Source: Pseudomonas putida
GTDB lineage: Bacteria; Pseudomonadota; Gammaproteobacteria; Pseudomonadales; Pseudomonadaceae
DNA: 64,000 bases
NCBI RefSeq assembly: GCF_002025705.1
Contig: NZ_CP018846.1
Span: forward strand, 3,587,501-3,651,500
Direction: 5' to 3'
The notes under the pieces were generated by a model. The model was not told the DNA's origin. It was given only the letters and a program-made list of their open reading frames with translations, and ran no database searches. Of the stretch, positions 15,522-26,657 are shown piece by piece (the stretch's first letter is position 1; every line of letters begins with the position of its first letter). The translations under genes were made by a program, and so were the position numbers.

Positions 15522-17903
15522 TTATTTCCTTAACGTGGTGTTCAACCTTTGTTCGAGCGAGGTGAGGATGTTTTGCAGGGTAGTGTTCACCTCATCGTCG
15601 TTAAGAGTGCGCGATGGATGCTGCCAGGTCAAGCCGACGGCAAGGCTTTTTCTATCAGGATCAATGCCTTTACCTTGGTAGACATCAAACAGCCTGAGGT
15701 CTGTGAGCCATTCGCCTGCATTGTCACGAATTACTTCAAGCACGTCTTGAGAAGCTACATCACGTCCTGCAATCAAAGCCAGGTCGCGACGGGTTTCCGG
15801 GAACTTGGAGAGTTCGCTGAATTTCGGCAGGCGGCCTTCGACCACATCACCCAATACCAGCTCGAAGACGAACACCGGGCGGTCCAGGTCCAGGGCTTTG
15901 GCAAGCTCTGGGTGGATGGCGCCGAGGTAGCCTACGTCCTTGCCGTCACGCTGGATCACAGCGGTCTGGCCTGGGTGCAGGGCTGGGTGCTTGCCGGCGG
16001 CGAAGGTGAAGTCGCTCAGGGCGCCGCTGTAGCCCAGCAGGGCTTCCACGTCGGCCTTGACGTCGAAGAAGTCGATGGTGTCGCGGCCGTTGGCCCAGCC
16101 TTCCGGCAGGCGGCTGCCGGTGACGACGCCGGCGATCATTGGCTGCTGCTGCAGGTTACCGAGCTGGCCGACGAAACGCAGGCCGCTTTCGAACAGGCGC
16201 ACGCGGTCTTGCTGGCGGTTGAGGTTGTGCTGCAGTGCCTTAACCAGGCCCGGCCACAACGAGGCGCGCATGGCGGCCATGTCGTTGGAGATCGGGTTGG
16301 CCAGCAGCAGCGGCTCTACGCCTGGGCTGAACAGCTCGAACAGTTTCGGGTCGATGAAGCTGTAGGTGATGGCTTCCTGGTAGCCGCGGGCAACCAGCAG
16401 GCGGCGCAGGTTTGGCAGCTCGCCGCGGGTTTCCGGGCGGGCTTGCGGCGCGAGGCGGGCTTGCGGGTAGCGCACTGGCAGGTTGTTGTAACCGTACAGG
16501 CGGGCCAGCTCTTCGATCAGGTCGACTTCCAGGCTGATGTCGAAGCGGTGGCTTGGGACGTTGACGGTCCACTGCCCTGCCCCGTTAGCCGTAGTCGCCA
16601 GGCCAAGGTTGTTGAGCAGCTGCTCGACCTGGGCCGGGTCCATCTGCATGCCGAGCATCTGGGTGATGCGTTCGGCGCGCAGGGTAACCGGGGCGACGTT
16701 CGGCAGGTGCTGTTCGCTGACGGCTTCGACCACCGGGCCGGCTTCGCCGCCGACGATGTCGAGGATCAGCTGGGTGGCACGCTCGATGGCTTCGCGGGCC
16801 AGCTGCGAGTCGACGCCGCGCTCGTAGCGGTGCGAGGCATCGGTGTGCAGGCCGTAGGAACGGGCTTTACCGGCGACGGAGATCGGCTCGAAGAAGGCGC
16901 TTTCGAGGAACAGGTCGCGGGTTTTTTCGGTGTTCACACCGCTGTGCTCGCCACCCATGACGCCGGCGATGGCCAGGGCGCGGGTGTGGTCGGCGATGAC
17001 CAGGGTGTCGGCACGCAGGGCCACTTCCTGGCCGTCGAGCAGGACAAGTTTCTCGCCCTCTTCAGCCATGCGCACGCGGATGCCGCCGTTGATTTCGGCG
17101 AGGTCGAAGGCGTGCATCGGCTGGCCGAGTTCGAGCATCACGTAGTTGGTGATGTCGACGGCGGCGTCGATGCTGCGCACGTCGCTGCGGCGCAGGCGTT
17201 CGACCATCCACAGCGGGGTCGGCTTGCTCAGGTCGACGTTGCGGATGACGCGGCCGAGGTAGCGTGGGCAAGCGGCCGGGGCGCTGACTTCAACCGGGCG
17301 CACTTCGTCATGGGCTGGGGCTACGGCTGGCACCACCGGGCGGGTGACTGGCACGTCGTACAGGGCGCTGACGTCGCGGGCCAGGCCTGCGATGGACAGG
17401 CAGTCACCGCGGTTCGGGGTCAGGCCGATCTCGATGCTGGCGTCGTCCAGGCTCAAGTACTGGCGGATGTCTTCGCCCACCGGGGCGTCGGCAGCCAGTT
17501 CCAGCAGGCCGTCGTTTTCTTCGCTGATCTGCAGCTCGGCTGCCGAGCAGAGCATGCCGAACGACTCGACGCCGCGCAGCTTGGCCTTCTTGATCTTGAA
17601 GTCGCCTGGCAGCTCGGCACCGATCATGGCGAACGGGATCTTGATGCCTGGGCGGGCGTTAGGTGCGCCGCACACGACCTGGAAGGTTTCCTGGCCGTTG
17701 CTCACCTGGCACACGCGCAGCTTGTCGGCGTCCGGGTGTTGTTCGGTGGCGAGGATTTCGCCCACGACGATGCCGCTGAACTGGCCGGCAGCGGGGGTCA
17801 CGCTGTCGACTTCGAGGCCGGCCATGGACAGGCGGGCGACCAGTTCGTCACGGGAGACTTGCGGGTTTACCCAACCGCGCAGCCACTGTTCACTGAATTT
17901 CAT
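15522..17903 (-). CDS. pheT: phenylalanine--tRNA ligase beta subunit
   Basis: A 793-residue subunit of the (alpha-beta)2 enzyme that charges tRNA-Phe. It begins [17 protein letters not shown]. An EMAP/tRNA-binding-like fold follows (about 40-150), then B3/B4 editing domains (about 215-400), B5 and a C-terminal ferredoxin-like anticodon-binding domain (about 700-793, with [13 protein letters not shown]). Length matches the gammaproteobacterial family. It lies 31 bp after pheS and 4 bp before ihfA. No truncation is seen. Confidence 0.97.
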
Positions 17904-17934
17904 GCTGTTCTCCTAGAAAGTGCGTCGATTGGGC

Positions 17935-19014
<1,080 letters not shown>

Positions 19015-19060
19015 TCAATGCCCGGCAGCGCACGCGCCGCCGGGTGATTGTCGCGGGTAC

Positions 19061-19417
19061 TTAAGCCAGAACGGCTTTAGCTTTCTCGACAATCGCAGCA
19101 AACGCCGCTTTTTCGTTCACTGCCAGATCGGCCAGAACCTTACGGTCGATTTCGATCGAAGCCTTTTTCAGGCCAGCAATCAGACGGCTGTAGGACAGAC
19201 CGTTGGTGCGGGCACCGGCGTTGATACGAGCGATCCACAGTGCGCGGAACTGACGCTTCTTCTGGCGACGGTCGCGGTAGGCGTATTGGCCTGCCTTGAT
19301 GACCGCTTGCTTGGCAACACGGAATACGCGCGAACGTGCACCGTAGTAACCTTTAGCCAGTTTCAGAATTTTTTTGTGACGCTTACGAGCGATAACGCCG
19401 CGCTTAACACGAGCCAT
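19061..19417 (-). CDS. rplT: 50S ribosomal protein L20
   Basis: A 118-residue, very basic 23S rRNA-binding assembly protein starting [19 protein letters not shown]. The length and the motif [20 protein letters not shown] match the family. It follows rpmI by 27 bp in the infC-rpmI-rplT unit. L20 is known to autoregulate this operon translationally in E. coli; whether that occurs here cannot be read from the sequence. Confidence 0.97.
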   Translation of the reverse strand: MARVKRGVIARKRHKKILKLAKGYYGARSRVFRVAKQAVIKAGQYAYRDRRQKKRQFRALWIARINAGARTNGLSYSRLIAGLKKASIEIDRKVLADLAVNEKAAFAAIVEKAKAVLA

Positions 19418-19444
19418 GAGTAACTTCCTCTATCTTAACCAGAA

Positions 19445-19639
19445 TTAACGAACGCGCAGCATGCGCTCGACTTTTGCCACGTCGGACGGGTGCAGCAAGC
19501 TGGCACCGCGCAGTTGACGCTTACGCTTGGTCGACATTTTGGTCAGGATGTGGCTCTTGAAAGCGTGCTTGTGCTTGAAGCCCGAAGCTGTCTTCAGGAA
19601 GCGCTTCGCAGCACCGCTTTTGGTTTTCATTTTTGGCAT
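19445..19639 (-). CDS. rpmI: 50S ribosomal protein L35
   Basis: A 64-residue basic protein starting [20 protein letters not shown] and ending [12 protein letters not shown], the standard L35 length and termini. It lies between infC and rplT, 61 bp after infC. Confidence 0.97.
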   Translation of the reverse strand: MPKMKTKSGAAKRFLKTASGFKHKHAFKSHILTKMSTKRKRQLRGASLLHPSDVAKVERMLRVR

Positions 19640-19700
19640 GTTGAACTCCGCATTCGATAAAAATTACACAATAATCATCAGGCCTGCCGTGCCCGGGAGA

Positions 19701-20246
19701 TTACTTCTTTTTCTTGGGGGCGATGACCATCATAAGCTGGCGTCCTTCCATCTTCGGATGCTGCTCAACGGTGCCGTATTCGGCGAGGTCAGCTTCAACC
19801 CGCTTCAACAGCTCCATGCCCAGCTCCTGGTGGGCCATCTCACGACCACGGAATCTCAGAGAGATCTTGGCCTTGTCCCCATCGGTAAGGAAACGTACCA
19901 GGTTGCGTAGTTTTACCTGGTAATCCCCATCCTCCGTCCCTGGACGAAACTTGATTTCTTTAATCTGAATCTGCTTCTGGTTTTTCTTGGCTTCGTTAGC
20001 CTGCTTCTTCTTCTCGAAGAGGTGCTTGCCGTAGTCCATGACCTTGCAGACCGGCGGTACCGCGTCTGCAGAGATTTCTACCAGATCCAGCTTCGCTTCA
20101 TCAGCGATACGAAGCGCTTCATCAATCGAGACGATGCCAACCTGCTCGCCATCAGCGCCAATTAACCGAACCTCGCGGGCCGAGATATTCTCGTTGATCG
20201 GGGCCTTCGGTACAGCACGCTTATCGTTTCTCATTTCACGCTTAAT
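19701..20246 (-). CDS. infC: translation initiation factor IF-3, probably starting at ATT
   Basis: About 181 residues. An N-terminal domain ([19 protein letters not shown]) and a linker of Lys/Glu lead to a C-terminal domain ([12 protein letters not shown]...[13 protein letters not shown]). IF-3 binds the 30S subunit, prevents subunit joining and checks start codons. An ATG at 20252 overlaps the thrS stop (TAATG), but the GGAG is only two bases from it. An in-frame ATT at 20246 sits eight bases from GGAG, the ideal distance. In E. coli infC starts at AUU and this rare codon drives IF-3 autoregulation, so ATT is preferred here. An N-terminus at 20252 would add two residues. Confidence 0.93.
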   Translation of the reverse strand: MKREMRNDKRAVPKAPINENISAREVRLIGADGEQVGIVSIDEALRIADEAKLDLVEISADAVPPVCKVMDYGKHLFEKKKQANEAKKNQKQIQIKEIKFRPGTEDGDYQVKLRNLVRFLTDGDKAKISLRFRGREMAHQELGMELLKRVEADLAEYGTVEQHPKMEGRQLMMVIAPKKKK

Positions 20247-20251
20247 AGTCA

Positions 20252-22174
20252 TTACTCCGATTCTTGGCGACCACGCCGGGAAACCGCTTGTGTCAGGAGC
20301 TCAGCGAACTGGGCGACGGGCATGGAGCCCAGGTCTGCGCCTTCGCGAGTACGCACAGCGACGGTTCGTGTTTCGACTTCTCGATCCCCTATAACCAAAA
20401 GGTACGGGACCTTGAGCAAAGTATGCTCGCGGATTTTAAAGCCGATCTTCTCATTTCTCAAGTCCGACTTGGCACGGAAACCGCTACCGTTCAGAGCATT
20501 TTCTACCTCGAGGGCGAAATCGGCCTGTTTGTCGGTGATGTTCATGATCACCGCCTGAGTCGGTGCCAGCCAGGCTGGGAACACGCCGGCGTAGTGCTCG
20601 ATCAGCATGCCGATGAAGCGCTCGAACGAACCGAGGATTGCACGGTGCAGCATGACCGGGCGAACACGGCTGTTATCTTCGGCGATATAGCTGGCATCCA
20701 GGCGCTCTGGCAGGTTCGGGTCGTACTGCAGGGTACCGCACTGCCAGTTACGGCCGAGGCAGTCGCGCAGGGTGAACTCGATCTTCGGACCATAGAACGC
20801 GCCCTCGCCCGGCTGGTATTCCCATTCCAGGCCCGACTCGTTCAGGGCGTCGGCCAGTGCGCCTTCGGCACGGTCCCACAGCTCTTCGGAGCCCACGCGC
20901 TTGGCCGGGCGGGTCGACAGCTTCATGGCGATGTCGGTGAAGCCGAAGTCCTTGTACACATCCAGGGTCAGCTTGATGAAGTCGGCGGCTTCTTTCTTCA
21001 CCTGTTCTTCGGTGCAGAAGATGTGCGCGTCGTCCTGCACAAAGCCACGCACGCGCATGATGCCGTGCAGGGCGCCGGATGGCTCGTTACGGTGGCAGGC
21101 ACCGAACTCGGCCAGGCGCAGTGGCAGGTCACGGTAGCTCTTCAGGCCCTGGTTGAACACCTGCACGTGGCACGGGCAGTTCATCGGCTTGACCGCGTAG
21201 TCACGGCTTTCCGACGAAGTGGTGAACATGTTTTCGGCGTAGTTCGACCAGTGGCCGGAACGCTCCCAGAGGATGCGGTCGACGACCTGCGGGGTCTTGA
21301 TTTCCAGGTAGCCGTTGACGCGCTGAACCTGGCGCATGTACTGCTCGAGCACCTGGTACACGGTCCAGCCGTTGGCGTGCCAGAACACCATGCCCGGGGC
21401 TTCTTCCTGCAGGTGGAAGAGGTCGAGCTGCTTGCCGATCTTGCGGTGGTCGCGTTTTTCGGCTTCTTCGATGCGCTGGATGTAGGCGGCCAGCTGCTTC
21501 TTGTCGGCCCAGGCGGTGCCGTACACGCGTTGCAGCTGCTCGTTCTTGGCATCGCCGCGCCAGTAGGCGCCGGACAGCTTGGTCAGCTTGAATGCCTTGA
21601 GGAAACGAGTGTTCGGCACGTGCGGGCCACGGCACATGTCGACGTATTCTTCGTGGTAGTACAGGCCCATGGCCTGCTCGTCCGGCATGTCTTCGACCAG
21701 GCGCAGCTTGTAGTCTTCGCCACGGGCCTTGAACACGTCGATGACTTCGGCGCGCGGGGTGACCTTCTTGACCACGTCGTAGTCTTTTTCGATCAGCTCC
21801 ATCATGCGCTTTTCGATGGCGGCCATGTCTTCTGGGGTGAAGGGGCGCTCGTAGGCGATGTCGTAATAGAAGCCTTCGTCGATCACCGGGCCGATCACCA
21901 TCTTGGCGGTCGGGTACAGCTGCTTCACCGCGTGGCCGACCAGGTGGGCACACGAGTGACGAATGATCTCCAGTCCCTCTGCATCTTTAGGGGTGATGAT
22001 CTGCAGGGTGGCGTCGTTGTGGATCAGGTCGCAAGCATCAACCAGCTTGCCGTCGACCTTGCCGGCCACGGTGGCCTTGGCCAGGCCTGCGCCGATGGAA
22101 GCGGCGACGTCGGCGACGGATACGGCGTGATCAAACGAACGTTGACTGCCATCGGGAAGAGTAATAACGGGCAT
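20252..22174 (-). CDS. thrS: threonine--tRNA ligase
   Basis: A 640-residue class II synthetase. The TGS domain opens [18 protein letters not shown]. The editing domain has the [16 protein letters not shown] zinc-like motif. The catalytic core contains [27 protein letters not shown] and the C-terminal anticodon domain. The ATG at 22174 has AGGAGG five bases upstream, so a GTG 11 codons earlier is rejected. It is first gene of the block, and its stop overlaps the infC ATG. 22175-22511 upstream contains a GGCTTCCCT/AGGGAAGGC-type hairpin (about 22245-22270), which may act in leader control, but no tRNA-like operator was identified. Confidence 0.97.
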   Translation of the reverse strand: MPVITLPDGSQRSFDHAVSVADVAASIGAGLAKATVAGKVDGKLVDACDLIHNDATLQIITPKDAEGLEIIRHSCAHLVGHAVKQLYPTAKMVIGPVIDEGFYYDIAYERPFTPEDMAAIEKRMMELIEKDYDVVKKVTPRAEVIDVFKARGEDYKLRLVEDMPDEQAMGLYYHEEYVDMCRGPHVPNTRFLKAFKLTKLSGAYWRGDAKNEQLQRVYGTAWADKKQLAAYIQRIEEAEKRDHRKIGKQLDLFHLQEEAPGMVFWHANGWTVYQVLEQYMRQVQRVNGYLEIKTPQVVDRILWERSGHWSNYAENMFTTSSESRDYAVKPMNCPCHVQVFNQGLKSYRDLPLRLAEFGACHRNEPSGALHGIMRVRGFVQDDAHIFCTEEQVKKEAADFIKLTLDVYKDFGFTDIAMKLSTRPAKRVGSEELWDRAEGALADALNESGLEWEYQPGEGAFYGPKIEFTLRDCLGRNWQCGTLQYDPNLPERLDASYIAEDNSRVRPVMLHRAILGSFERFIGMLIEHYAGVFPAWLAPTQAVIMNITDKQADFALEVENALNGSGFRAKSDLRNEKIGFKIREHTLLKVPYLLVIGDREVETRTVAVRTREGADLGSMPVAQFAELLTQAVSRRGRQESE

Positions 22175-22511
22175 GGCGCCTCCTCTCCTAGTGGTGACCC
22201 CTACCAAAGGTCACGTGGGTTGGGATGAGCCAGTACAAGATCCGACCTGCCTTCCCTTCAGGGAAGCCTGCCTCACAGTGGCAGAAGCCTTTCGGCTTGC
22301 CAGGGACGAACCAGAGTGACTGGAAATAAAAAAGATAGCTGCAAGCTGAACATTGTCAGCTGCAAGCCGGGCATGCTAGCACGCGGGTTGCGCGCCACGC
22401 AGAAATATTTGGAAATTACGCCGCCTCGGTGAACTATCGCGGAAAAATTCCTATCAGACCTTGGGAAGCAACCTACTCTTGTTGAGACCTTAACCCAAGG
22501 AGTAACTGGTT
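22175..22511. other. 337-bp divergent intergenic region upstream of thrS
   Basis: It contains the thrS leader with a short GC-rich hairpin near 22245-22270 and the promoter region for the periplasmic protein gene at 22512. No tRNA, small ORF with a ribosome-binding site or REP element was recognised. Confidence 0.5.
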
Positions 22512-22814
22512 ATGCGAGTACCGTCTCTTCTGGCCCTGGTGGCCGCTGGCGCACTGCTGCTGCCCGTGGCTGCCAATGCTGGCAACTTCCCTCCCGGGAA
22601 GGAGGGCCACTACATGACCCAGTGCCAACAGGTGGCCAGCGGCCAGGGCGTTGACGCCGCAGCCGCGAAAAAGCACTGCGAATGTGGTGCCCAGGCCATC
22701 AAAAAGAATTTCACCGATAAGGAGATCGCTGACCTGGACAGCACCGACGGCGTGGATGCCAACCTGATGAAGAAGGCACAGATGACCGTACAGGCTGCCT
22801 GCAAGCCAAAATGA
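22512..22814 (+). CDS. small secreted hypothetical protein (100 aa)
   Basis: A periplasmic protein with a clear Sec signal peptide (MRVPSLLALVAAGALLLPVA, cleavage near ANA-GN). The mature part of about 76 residues has four Cys residues (QCQQ, HCECG, AACKPK), suggesting disulfides. The AAGGAG upstream supports the start. No family is recognised with certainty. It is monocistronic, divergent from thrS and followed by the cold-shock gene in the same direction with 162 bp between. Confidence 0.75.
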   Translation: MRVPSLLALVAAGALLLPVAANAGNFPPGKEGHYMTQCQQVASGQGVDAAAAKKHCECGAQAIKKNFTDKEIADLDSTDGVDANLMKKAQMTVQAACKPK

Positions 22815-22976
22815 GCCGTGCGCAGGGTTTGATTCACGCATTATTTGGCCTGGATCAATATCCTGCGAAGGTAAAAGGCGCTAGATGCGCAGAATTAGAC
22901 TATGATGTTGCCCGTGCTCCGTAGCCTCGGCCACATTGCACCACTGAAAAAACTAAATGTTCTGGAGATTCACCTC

Positions 22977-23189
22977 ATGTCCAATCGCCAACAAGGCACC
23001 GTCAAATGGTTCAATGATGAGAAAGGCTACGGCTTCATCACCCCAGCAGGCGGCGGCGACGACCTGTTCGTACACTTCAAAGCCATCGAATCCGACGGCT
23101 TCAAGAGCCTGAAAGAAGGCCAGACTGTTTCCTTCGTCGCCGAGCGCGGCCAGAAGGGCATGCAGGCTGCGCAGGTTCGTCCGGAGTAA
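22977..23189 (+). CDS. cspA: cold-shock protein, CspA family
   Basis: A 70-residue OB-fold nucleic-acid chaperone. RNP1 KGYGFIT and RNP2 DLFVHF are intact, as is the start [20 protein letters not shown]. It binds single-stranded RNA and DNA to melt secondary structure. TGGAG lies upstream of ATG 22977, and the longer ORF from 22902 belongs to the 5' leader. P. putida has several Csp paralogues, so the symbol denotes family rather than a proven orthologue. A strong terminator follows. Confidence 0.92.
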   Translation: MSNRQQGTVKWFNDEKGYGFITPAGGGDDLFVHFKAIESDGFKSLKEGQTVSFVAERGQKGMQAAQVRPE

Positions 23190-23202
23190 TTCGGGCAGCT
23201 GT

Positions 23203-23233
23203 AAAAAAACCCGCCCTTGTGGCGGGTTTTTTT
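23203..23233 (+). terminator. intrinsic terminator of the cold-shock gene
   Basis: Arms AAAAAAACCCGCC and GGCGGGTTTTTTT flank a 5-base loop, 13 bp after the stop codon. The T-runs on both strands make it bidirectional in principle. Confidence 0.93.
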
Positions 23234-23250
23234 ATGGGCGCTCGCTTTTC

Positions 23251-23367
23251 TGTGGGAGCGGCCTTGCGTCGCGAAAGGGCCGCGATGCGGCCCCGGCAAT
23301 TCATGCGGCGAAGCTGAAACCCTGGGGGCGCTTCGCACCCCTTTCGCGACGCAAGGCCGCTCCCACA
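23251..23367. repeat. long palindromic REP-type repeat
   Basis: Outer arms TGTGGGAGCGGCCTTGCGTC... (23251-23279) and the complementary ...GACGCAAGGCCGCTCCCACA (ending 23367) enclose smaller palindromes. The same arms recur at 25196, 31406 and 44348, so this is a dispersed family of intergenic repeats. Confidence 0.85.
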
Positions 23368-23386
23368 AGGGGCGGCGGCGCAGCTG

Positions 23387-23707
23387 TCAACCGCAGTTGA
23401 CGCGGGTCACCACACCCTGCTCGTCCACATTCAGGTTCAGGCGCTCGGAGCGGTACTCCAGGGTTACCACGTCGTGCGGCTTGAGAATACGCGCCATCTG
23501 CGAACCACTGGCCTTGCGCGCCTGCTCCAGCAGGTCGGCGCTGCCCGGCTTGCCGATGGCGAAGTCGGCACCGCTGGCCTCGCAGCGGCCATCATTGCCC
23601 GCCGACGCCTCGGGCGCCTTGCCACCCCCCGAGTTACCGCCAGTGCTGCAACCAGCCAGGACAGCAGCCACCGCCAGGGTTGCCAGGAAAGCACGGGTAC
23701 GGAACAT
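23387..23707 (-). CDS. I78-family peptidase-inhibitor-like lipoprotein
   Basis: A 106-residue lipoprotein with signal MFRTRAFLATLAVAAVLAGC, lipobox LAGC and a Gly/Ser-rich tether. The domain carries RCEASGADFAIGKPG, ARKASGSQMARILKP and a C-terminal GVVTRVNCG, the I78 (Elastase/serine protease inhibitor-like) pattern. It is probably periplasmic, limiting exogenous or self proteases; this is inference from the family. The start is fixed by AGGAGG. It sits between a REP repeat and a gene-free promoter zone (23708-23968). Confidence 0.85.
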   Translation of the reverse strand: MFRTRAFLATLAVAAVLAGCSTGGNSGGGKAPEASAGNDGRCEASGADFAIGKPGSADLLEQARKASGSQMARILKPHDVVTLEYRSERLNLNVDEQGVVTRVNCG

Positions 23708-23968
23708 GAATCCTCCTAAAATCGATCTGGGAACTGCCTGATCCGACAGCTCCACCAGTAATTCGTTGCAAAACCGCGCAAGTCTGCCTGAACTCACCAC
23801 GCCGGGGCCAAAGGCAATCGTGACCGAATTTTACCACTCACCCGACGAGCCGCTTGGTTTGCCCCGCAAAGTCATGATTTACTTTAGGAAGTGAAGGCAC
23901 AGTGCCTTCTTCGAACGCCAGGATCCGGTGTTCGCCCCTCCACCCCGGGTCCCCAGCGAGAGCCTTCC

Positions 23969-24181
23969 ATGAGCAGCCACAGCATCGACGCCGATATCAA
24001 GGTCAAATGGGCCGAGGGCCAGAGCGCCTACAGCCCCAGCACGCCCGAAGAGTTGCTGTTGATCGCCATCGACCTGCTGGTGCGCGACCGCGGCGGCGAA
24101 GCGGCGCGCAGTTTCATCGACCAGGTATTCGAGCGCTACGCGCCCCACGCGGCTATTGCAATCGAGCCAGGCGCGCGCTGA
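23969..24181 (+). CDS. conserved small hypothetical protein (70 aa)
   Basis: A 70-residue acidic protein starting MSSHSIDADIKVKWAEG, with a helical centre EELLLIAIDLLVRDRGGEAA and no signal peptide. Its end overlaps the end of the convergent nucleoside hydrolase gene by 29 bp. No function is recognised. High third-position GC supports coding. Confidence 0.65.
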   Translation: MSSHSIDADIKVKWAEGQSAYSPSTPEELLLIAIDLLVRDRGGEAARSFIDQVFERYAPHAAIAIEPGAR

Positions 24182-25160
24182 GCAGGTCGAAAAAGCCCTG
24201 AGCGTCACCCTCGTTCATCCACAGCACATTGGCCGGTTGCTTGAGCACGCCGTACCAGTCGGCGACAGTCTGACCGAAAGTCGGGCCTTCGCGGCTGTCG
24301 ACGCTCATGTGGATGCGCCGCCCGCTGAACAGCTCGGGCTTTAGCAGATAGGCGATGACACTGGCGTCATGTACCGGCCCACCGGGCATGCCGTACAGGT
24401 CCATGTCGTGCTTGATGTAAGCCTGGAGAATATCGACAACCTGCTTGCTGGCGTGGTTGTTCACGGCGGCCAGCTGCTTGAGCCGGGCGTCACTGGTAAG
24501 GATCTTGTGGGTAACGTCCAGCGGCAGGTAGGTGAGTTGCACGCCGCTGGCCAACACCACTTCGGCGGCGTGCGGGTCGGCGTAGAGGTTGAATTCCGCC
24601 ACTGGGGTGATGTTGCCGCCGTTGAAATGGGCACCGCCCATGATCACCACTTCCTTGATGCCTTGGGCGATCTGCGGACGCTGGATCAGCGCCAGGGCCA
24701 GGTTGGTCTGCGGGCCGAGCATGGCGATGGTGATGCTGTGGGGCTTGGCGCTCCCCAAGGTATCGACCAGGTATTGCACGGCATTGCCTTCGGCCAGGGG
24801 CTTTTTCGGTTCATGCACCGCGACGCCGGTCAGGCCTTCTTCACCGTGGACATCAGCGGCGTAGATAGGCGCGCGCACCAGTGGCCGCCCTGCCCCGGCG
24901 TATACCGGGATGTCTTCACGGCCGGCCCATTCGCGGGCCAGGCGGGCGTTGCGCGAGGTCTTTTCCAGGCGCACGTTGCCGGCAACGGTGGTGATGGCGC
25001 GAATGTTGAGTGCCTCGGGTGAGGCCATGGCCAGGAACAGTGCGACTACATCGTCGGCGCCGGGGTCGGTGTCGATGATCAGGTCACGCGGGGCGGCCTG
25101 GAGGGTGGTGGTAGCGGCTGCGGCCATGAGGGTGAGTCCTTGTAGCAGGGGCTTGAGCAT
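24153..25160 (-). CDS. periplasmic nucleoside hydrolase
   Basis: A 335-residue inosine/uridine-type nucleoside hydrolase that splits ribonucleosides to ribose and free base. The calcium-binding signature DTDPGADDVVALFLA is at about 28-42, with NITPVAEFNLYADPHAA and a late HDASVIAYL. Residues 1-23 (MLKPLLQGLTLMAAAATTTL...) form a signal peptide, so the enzyme acts in the periplasm. That fits the adjacent ribose operon: released ribose could be taken up by RbsBAC. The ATG at 25160 has AGGAG upstream; earlier in-frame starts run through the REP repeat. Confidence 0.92.
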   Translation of the reverse strand: MLKPLLQGLTLMAAAATTTLQAAPRDLIIDTDPGADDVVALFLAMASPEALNIRAITTVAGNVRLEKTSRNARLAREWAGREDIPVYAGAGRPLVRAPIYAADVHGEEGLTGVAVHEPKKPLAEGNAVQYLVDTLGSAKPHSITIAMLGPQTNLALALIQRPQIAQGIKEVVIMGGAHFNGGNITPVAEFNLYADPHAAEVVLASGVQLTYLPLDVTHKILTSDARLKQLAAVNNHASKQVVDILQAYIKHDMDLYGMPGGPVHDASVIAYLLKPELFSGRRIHMSVDSREGPTFGQTVADWYGVLKQPANVLWMNEGDAQGFFDLLSARLARLQ

Positions 25161-25195
25161 GGGGCACTCCTGTTGCCGGATGGTGAAATGCACTC

Positions 25196-25323
25196 TTTTG
25201 TGTGGGAGCGGCCTTGCGTCGCGAAAGGGGTGCGCAGCGCCCCCGGGATTTCGGCTTCGCAGCATGACCTGCCGGGGCCGCTTTGCGGCCCTTTCGCGAC
25301 GCAAGGCCGCTCCCACACAAAAA
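25196..25323. repeat. long palindromic REP-type repeat
   Basis: Arms beginning TTTTGTGTGGGAGCGG and ending CCGCTCCCACACAAAA enclose inner palindromes. It is a member of the same family as 23251-23367 and lies between rbsD and the nucleoside hydrolase gene. Confidence 0.85.
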
Positions 25324-25341
25324 GCGCACCGAGCTCGCTTG

Positions 25342-25740
25342 TTAGAAGGTGACGCCGGATATCAGGGCGATGTTGCTGTAGGGCTGGCACTCGCCGGTGC
25401 GCACGATCGCCCGGGCACTGCGCGACAGCACTTTGAAATCCTCATGGCTCAGCCATTCACGCTTGCCCAGTTTGCCCTTCAGGCGCTCGATTTCGACCAG
25501 CGCCGGCGGCACCACCTTCTGCATCTCTTCGGCCAGCACATGCCGCTCCACCTGCAACTCGCTCAACACCGCGCGCAGCACGCTGGCAAAATCCGGTACC
25601 CCCGCCGTCAACGCCAGGTCGATCAGCTCGATTCCCGGCGGCACCGGCAAGCCGGCATCACCGATCACCAGGATGTCCCCATGGCCCATCCCGGCGATGG
25701 TCCGCGACAGCGCAACGTTGAGCAGCGTGGTCTTTTTCAT
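25342..25740 (-). CDS. rbsD: D-ribose pyranase
   Basis: A 132-residue mutarotase interconverting pyranose and furanose ribose. Motifs are [20 protein letters not shown] (catalytic His20), [14 protein letters not shown] [13 protein letters not shown], and the C-terminal [17 protein letters not shown]. It overlaps the end of rbsK by four bases, so it is the last gene of the ribose operon. Confidence 0.96.
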   Translation of the reverse strand: MKKTTLLNVALSRTIAGMGHGDILVIGDAGLPVPPGIELIDLALTAGVPDFASVLRAVLSELQVERHVLAEEMQKVVPPALVEIERLKGKLGKREWLSHEDFKVLSRSARAIVRTGECQPYSNIALISGVTF

Positions 25741-26645
25741 GGCGTCAGCTCCGCCAGATAAGGGATCGACGGCTGGGCGCCGGCACGGGTGACGGACAAC
25801 GCCGCAGCACGCTGGCCGAAAGCGATGGCCTCGCCCTCCCCCTTGCCCTGCACCAGCGCCGCGGCAAAACCGCCGATGAAGGTGTCGCCCGCCGCCGTGG
25901 TATCCAGCGGCTGCACCTGCGGCGCCGGGAAATGCTGGCTACCGTCACGGCTGACGAACAAGGCGCCTTGCGCACCCAGGGTGACGATCACCTTGCCGGC
26001 ACCCAGTTGCAGCAAACGCTCGCCAGCGCGGCGGGCGCTCTCCAGGTCATTGACCGGCTCCCCGGTCAGTGCCTCGGCCTCGCTTTCGTTGGGGGTGAGG
26101 TAGTCGATATGGGCAAACCAGCTCGCCGGCAACGGGCCAGTGGCCGGCGCCGGGTTCAGGATCACCCGCTTGCCCAGTTCATGCCCTCTGGCAAGGGTCC
26201 AGGCCACGGTCTCGGCCGGTACTTCGAGCTGGCAGATGATCACCTCGGCCGCCTGCAGCAACGCATCGAAACGCTGCACCGACTCGGGCGTCAGCAACCC
26301 GTTACCGCCAGGAATGATGACGATGCAGTTCTGACTGGCAGCGTCCACGGTAATCAGCGCCACGCCACTGGACACACCCGGGCACACGCCGACCGCCTGG
26401 CAATCGATGCCTTCCACTTCCAGCGCCTGGCGCAACTGCTGACCGTAGGCGTCATCGCCGACATTGCCCACCATTGCCACACTGCCACCCAGGCGTGCCA
26501 CTGCCACCGCCTGGTTGGCACCCTTGCCGCCAGGGACGGTGCAAAAACTCTCCCCAGCCAGTGTTTCACCGGGCCGCGGCAGCCGCTGGGCGCGGGCCAC
26601 CAGGTCCATGTTGAGGCTGCCGACCACCACTACCTTGGCATTCAT
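25737..26645 (-). CDS. rbsK: ribokinase
   Basis: A 302-residue PfkB-family kinase phosphorylating ribose to ribose-5-phosphate. It starts [19 protein letters not shown]. The GG motif is at [17 protein letters not shown] and the catalytic [14 protein letters not shown] lies near 245-258. It sits between rbsR and rbsD. Confidence 0.96.
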   Translation of the reverse strand: MNAKVVVVGSLNMDLVARAQRLPRPGETLAGESFCTVPGGKGANQAVAVARLGGSVAMVGNVGDDAYGQQLRQALEVEGIDCQAVGVCPGVSSGVALITVDAASQNCIVIIPGGNGLLTPESVQRFDALLQAAEVIICQLEVPAETVAWTLARGHELGKRVILNPAPATGPLPASWFAHIDYLTPNESEAEALTGEPVNDLESARRAGERLLQLGAGKVIVTLGAQGALFVSRDGSQHFPAPQVQPLDTTAAGDTFIGGFAAALVQGKGEGEAIAFGQRAAALSVTRAGAQPSIPYLAELTP

Positions 26646-26657
26646 GGCGCAAATTCC

